Positions 20,750 through 23,517 of a stretch of DNA of 23,517 nt are shown here, one piece after another. Origin of the DNA: Ruminococcaceae bacterium UBA7030 (lineage in GTDB: Bacteria > Bacillota > Clostridia > Oscillospirales > Acutalibacteraceae); assembly GCA_002494125.1 (NCBI GenBank), contig DLBD01000116.1, positions 1-23,517 of the forward strand, written 5' to 3'. The translations under genes were made by a program, and so were the position numbers. Each line of letters opens with the position of its first letter. Within the stretch, counting starts at the first letter, position 1. Below the pieces are notes generated by a model. It saw only the letters and a list, made by a program, of their open reading frames with translations, ran no database searches and was not told the origin of the DNA.

Positions 20750-21680
20750 AGGTAATCTCCTTTATGTCGATTTTTTCTCTGAAAAGAAGCTTCGTTCTGC
20801 TTCCCCTGCCGTCGCTTGTGTACTTCTTTTCGTACAGAATATATTCCTTGTTATTCTGATCGGAGGGATATTTTATGCCTGTGAAGAGTGCAATGTCAGC
20901 ATACCCGTCAACCAAAAGCTCAAGGGTTTTATATTTTTCATATGATTTTTCAAGGTTACGCATTACTGTAAAGTCACGCTGAAGCTTTGGCAAAGAGCCG
21001 AGATTGATATATCTTTTTCTGTTTATCTTAAGCTCATCGCTTATACCTGCATATGCGTTTACACTGTAATCATGCTCAGCGCTGTCACGCTTGTAAACAA
21101 CTGATGAAATCGGCTCGCTTCTGTTAATGACTTCGGTGGCTTCCAGGACTCTGAAATCATTAATATCAGCACTTTCCCCTTCAGCAAGCAGCATAATCTC
21201 GTTTTCCGGATTTACATATATTCTCGACCCTGTAAACAGGTTTACGAAATTATTGACCGCGCCAAAGCAGGAGCTTCCTTTTTGCACTTCATATAGTGCG
21301 TCACACGAAATATCCGGTAGTTTGTCAGTAAAGCCAAGCTCCTTTGCATATATGCTGAAAAGAAAAGATGCCGTAGGATTAAAATATGTAAAAGGTTTTG
21401 CTTCGTTATCAAGAAGAAGGGAGGCTGATGAACGGGCGTAGATATAATACCTGTTTTTATCTTCAAGTGAAGTTTTCTTCATAAGGTCGCAAAAGCCGTT
21501 AAAAATCAGCTTGTCGCCGTCATATACCTTAACGGAATCTACCTCGCCGAGATTTTCTTTATCAGTAAAGCTTACCGAAATGTATGAGCAGGCAGCGTCC
21601 GCATCATCACCGAAGGTGAGCTGTGAAACGCCCTCAAGCTCCTTTGAAACTTCGTCAATCGTTTTTATTACTATTCTCAC
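20739..21680 (-). CDS. Tail hub protein (gpD/Mu gp44/XkdQ-like)
   Basis: This 313-residue protein precedes the spike, as does the gp27-fold hub of contractile tails. It shows the domain pattern of this fold: an N-terminal beta-barrel with VDSVKVYDGDKLIFNGFCDL (typical of XkdQ/gpD), then YYIYARSSASLLLDNEA, a variable middle, and a C-terminal barrel. In assembled tails a trimer of this protein connects the tube end with the spike. The start codon is GTG (21678-21680), overlapping the LysM gene stop as GTGA. Fold recognition is moderate by motif and good by position. Confidence 0.75.
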   Translation of the reverse strand: MRIVIKTIDEVSKELEGVSQLTFGDDADAACSYISVSFTDKENLGEVDSVKVYDGDKLIFNGFCDLMKKTSLEDKNRYYIYARSSASLLLDNEAKPFTYFNPTASFLFSIYAKELGFTDKLPDISCDALYEVQKGSSCFGAVNNFVNLFTGSRIYVNPENEIMLLAEGESADINDFRVLEATEVINRSEPISSVVYKRDSAEHDYSVNAYAGISDELKINRKRYINLGSLPKLQRDFTVMRNLEKSYEKYKTLELLVDGYADIALFTGIKYPSDQNNKEYILYEKKYTSDGRGSRTKLLFREKIDIKEITYVD

Positions 21681-22180
21681 CTTATTACCACCCTGTCATT
21701 TTCATTGATTTCAAACGGTGAAACAAAGGAGTTAAGCTCCTCCAGCGCATCAACCGTAATATTACATCTGTGCGCAATGTCAAAGGCGTTTTCGCCTTCA
21801 AGTGCATAAGTGTATTTCAGCCTTGCTTCATACCTTCTGCTGTTACAGTCCTCTGTAAATTCAGCACTATAGCATATCTCATCTTTACCGCTGTCACGCC
21901 TGTATGAAAAAGAGGTCAGATACGCCATAACGGGAGGTGCTCCGGGTGAAAAAAGCCATCCGCTTTTCCCGTCGCTCATAAGGTTTTTCATCGAAAGGCA
22001 CCATTTTTCACCGCCGTCATACAAAACGCCTGAAGCCTTGATTACGGTAGGCTCTTCGCATATACCCGACACAGCGGTTTTGCCGGCAATAACGCCGGAC
22101 TGAGAAACCTGCCTTCCCGAATTTATTTCAAGGTGCGACGGATTCTTGAGAAACTGCAGATTTTTATATTTCATAATCAT
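21677..22180 (-). CDS. LysM-ended tail protein (XkdP-like)
   Basis: The frame is open from 22222, but GGAGGTGA lies 8 bases before ATG 22178-22180, giving MIMKYKNLQFLKNPSHLEI and 167 residues. The C-terminus, YALEGENAFDIAHRCNITVD followed by ALEELNS and ENDRVVIR, is a LysM domain (about 124-167). The middle part, GWLFSPGAPPVMAYLTSFSYRRDSGKDEICYSAEFTED, resembles the proteins located before the hub in PBSX-type tails (XkdP). These proteins are thought to join the tape measure to the hub. Here the gene is not preceded by a tape-measure gene. The start overlaps nothing but follows the 29-codon ORF by one base. Confidence 0.78.
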   Translation of the reverse strand: MIMKYKNLQFLKNPSHLEINSGRQVSQSGVIAGKTAVSGICEEPTVIKASGVLYDGGEKWCLSMKNLMSDGKSGWLFSPGAPPVMAYLTSFSYRRDSGKDEICYSAEFTEDCNSRRYEARLKYTYALEGENAFDIAHRCNITVDALEELNSFVSPFEINENDRVVIR

Positions 22181-22181
22181 A

Positions 22182-22271
22182 TCACTCACCTCCGAGTGAG
22201 CTGTCGTATCTTTTCCTGTCAAGGCGGATAAGCTCGCTTAGCTGTTCCGCATTTTCAATTTGTTCATTCAT
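22182..22271 (-). CDS. 29-codon small ORF in the tape-measure position
   Basis: It encodes MNEQIENAEQLSELIRLDRK followed by RYDSSLGGE and a TGA stop. GGAGG lies 8 bases before the ATG, an excellent ribosome site. The start overlaps the stop of the upstream tail gene (22264-22266). The stop is one base from the next ATG, and its last codons contain that gene's GGAGGTGA site. It is a charged, helical-looking peptide with no family I recognise. Coupled translation is well supported; function is unknown. It could be a tiny structural or scaffold peptide, or only a bridge that keeps ribosomes moving between the two flanking genes. Confidence 0.55.
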   Translation of the reverse strand: MNEQIENAEQLSELIRLDRKRYDSSLGGE

Positions 22272-22680
22272 TATCCCCGCCTCCGAAATCAATAATATTT
22301 TTTATAGTCACCGACGTTTTGAGAACATAAGCCGATAGCAGCTTGTCGGGCGTAATCGCATCGGCGCTCACGCCCGTAATATTAAAGCCCTCTGCCGCTA
22401 TGCAAATATCGGAAAAGGTATTAATTGCAACATCACACGACATTGAAAGCGGAATAAATATATCGGCAAAAAGCGTGATACCGCCGTCCTTTTCATCAGA
22501 ATCCAGAAAAGGTTCTCCTGCCTGAACGCCCATAACGCCGACTGCAATCGTCTTTTTCTCAAGCCTTGCAGGACACTTTCTGTTCGGATAAGCGCGGATA
22601 ATATCACAGTCGTCAAAAAGTCCGCTTCCTTTAATAACGGAGATAAACTGCTCCGCAAGTGAGTTAATCTGAGTTTTCAT
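22264..22680 (-). CDS. Phage tail terminator/completion-like protein
   Basis: About 138 residues from ATG 22678-22680. An earlier in-frame GTG at 22689 is less likely because GGTG precedes the ATG. The sequence KTQINSLAEQFISVIKGSGLF..., EKKTIAVGVMGVQAGEPFLD and SADAITPDKLLSAYVLKTSVTI shows the alpha-beta layout expected of neck/tail-terminator proteins. These sit after the head-closure gene in Firmicutes phages. The gene overlaps the upstream head-closure-like gene by 17 bases, consistent with translational coupling. No strong motif exists; the call is from gene order and size. Confidence 0.5.
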   Translation of the reverse strand: MKTQINSLAEQFISVIKGSGLFDDCDIIRAYPNRKCPARLEKKTIAVGVMGVQAGEPFLDSDEKDGGITLFADIFIPLSMSCDVAINTFSDICIAAEGFNITGVSADAITPDKLLSAYVLKTSVTIKNIIDFGGGDNE

Positions 22681-23020
22681 CGCTATCACCGACCTTTCTC
22701 AGTATTCCGGTATAATAAAGCACCGAATCGCCTTCGCTCACTGCGTCCTTGCAGCGAAATTCGTATACCTCGCTTCCAAGCGTAAGTGTTGCAGTTTCGC
22801 TCAGCGTTTTTATATTATAGTTTGAAGGCCCGATATAAAGATAATATTCAGCGTTCACGCTTCCAAGCTCTGTCAACGTGCTTTCAAAATTTGAGCTTTT
22901 CTTTCTCCAAAGATGCTGAATAACCGCACGAAACGGCATTGAGCTCCATTCTCCGTCGTGAAGATAAACGGTGTTTCCGATTGTTTTTAACTGGCGTTTT
23001 ATTATCAATGCCTTGTCCAT
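22664..23020 (-). CDS. Phage head-closure-like protein
   Basis: A 118-residue protein with MPFRAVIQHLWRKKSSNFES, followed by LTELGSVNAEYYLYIGPSNY and YTGILRKVGDS. It is beta-strand-rich and basic. The size and position after the connector-like gene match head-closure/stopper proteins of siphoviruses and myoviruses. It begins one base after the previous stop codon and overlaps the next gene. No catalytic motifs are seen. I recognise the general pattern, not an exact family, so the call is by gene order. Confidence 0.48.
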   Translation of the reverse strand: MDKALIIKRQLKTIGNTVYLHDGEWSSMPFRAVIQHLWRKKSSNFESTLTELGSVNAEYYLYIGPSNYNIKTLSETATLTLGSEVYEFRCKDAVSEGDSVLYYTGILRKVGDSDENSD

Positions 23021-23021
23021 A

Positions 23022-23387
23022 TCACACCGCCTTAAACGAAAAGGTATTGTCGGGTATTATTCCGTCGCAGGCTGTACGTGCGTCATTGAGAAGCTTTTCA
23101 GCCTGCTCAAGACAGGAGGCGGCGTTTTTTGAAAACGAAACGTCCCCTGCCTTGAATGAGGAAACATAATCTGCGCCCATTGACTCAACAAGCCTTAACT
23201 CATACAAAGCCCTTGCGGCACAGTAGAAAATCACATTTTCAAGAGAAAGTGCTTCCTCCCCGACCTGTGATGCAATACAGTCCACAGCATTTTTAACAAA
23301 GCCGTCATAGTCGAGCTTCCCGCCCTCTTCATAATCGCCGGCAAGAAGCATAATAAGCTTGTCCTTTACTTTGCTGTAATCCGTCAT
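23022..23387 (-). CDS. Phage head-tail connector-like protein
   Basis: A 121-residue protein containing YDGFVKNAVDCIASQVGEEA and YCAARALYELRLVESMGADY, ending in LNDARTACDGIIPDNTFSFK. It is mostly helical, in the manner of gp6-like head-tail adaptors. This is the typical type and size just after the major capsid gene. An AGAGGTGA site precedes the ATG and the gene lies 11 bases after the possible capsid gene. The family match is from pattern and order; structural comparison would be needed to confirm it. Confidence 0.52.
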   Translation of the reverse strand: MTDYSKVKDKLIMLLAGDYEEGGKLDYDGFVKNAVDCIASQVGEEALSLENVIFYCAARALYELRLVESMGADYVSSFKAGDVSFSKNAASCLEQAEKLLNDARTACDGIIPDNTFSFKAV

Positions 23388-23398
23388 GCAATCACCTC

Positions 23399-23517
23399 TT
23401 ATTCATTTGCAAGAATTGCTGCTGCGTCCTTAAAAATAGGTGCGAAACCGACTATTGTTGAAATTGCGGCTCTTTCAAACTGATGGTCGATGAGCTTATC
23501 AAACTCCGTCATAACTC
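23399..23517 (-). CDS. C-terminus of an upstream structural gene, possibly major capsid
   Basis: Only the last 38 codons are inside the window: VMTEFDKLIDHQFERAAIST, then IVGFAPIFKDAAAILANE and TAA. The start is beyond the right edge. The next gene downstream is connector-like, and in phages the major capsid gene usually precedes it, so capsid is the likeliest identity. A sheath or other structural protein cannot be excluded from so short a fragment. Confidence 0.35.
   Translation of the reverse strand, partial: VMTEFDKLIDHQFERAAISTIVGFAPIFKDAAAILANE

Overview
The window looks like chromosomal DNA of a low-to-moderate GC, spore-forming anaerobe of the Clostridia, probably a gut-type Oscillospirales/Ruminococcaceae relative. 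This is inferred from the SpoVAE gene, consensus sigma-A promoters with AGGAGG-type ribosome sites, a type III pantothenate kinase, an ECF transporter S component, and an apparently ferredoxin-type thioredoxin reductase. Almost every gene is on the minus strand. The exception is one NSS-family transporter.

Layout, left to right: a sodium:solute symporter cut by the window edge (1-780); a membrane-anchored glycerophosphodiesterase (887-1906); a five-gene thiol/peroxide operon read from a consensus promoter at 4703-4731 (glutathione peroxidase, flavodoxin, second glutathione peroxidase, thioredoxin reductase-like flavoprotein, thioredoxin); a serine beta-lactamase-fold hydrolase (4822-6375); and an NSS transporter on the plus strand (6647-8074). 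Next come tmRNA (8116-8466), a tandem array of about 126-bp structured repeats (8484-8893), and smpB. A conserved DNA-maintenance block follows: recR, ybaB, dnaX and the SRP RNA. Then come single-gene units (flavin reductase-like, SCP2-like, SpoVAE, membrane M28 peptidase) and a pantothenate operon (ECF S component, coaX, DUF1015). The last 5.5 kb (18016-23517) is a compact phage-derived operon: a possible capsid C-terminus, head-tail connector and closure proteins, a tail terminator-like protein, a LysM protein, hub, spike, gp25-like, baseplate J, tail protein I-like and fibre.

How the parts work together: SmpB and tmRNA form the ribosome rescue system and sit side by side, separated only by the repeat array. 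RecR, YbaB and DnaX form the usual replication/repair cluster, transcribed behind the SRP RNA. The redox operon supplies peroxidases together with their thioredoxin electron source. The ECF S component and CoaX overlap by a stop/start and together imply pantothenate uptake followed by phosphorylation.

Most notable points: (1) the phage-like operon passes from the connector/terminator genes straight to the LysM/hub/baseplate genes, with only a 29-codon ORF where sheath, tube, chaperone and tape-measure genes would be expected; (2) near-identical structure-forming tandem repeats lie between smpB and ssrA and run up to the tmRNA 5' end; (3) the thioredoxin reductase lacks recognisable NADPH-binding motifs. 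Family names come from motif recognition and gene order only; no database search was possible.
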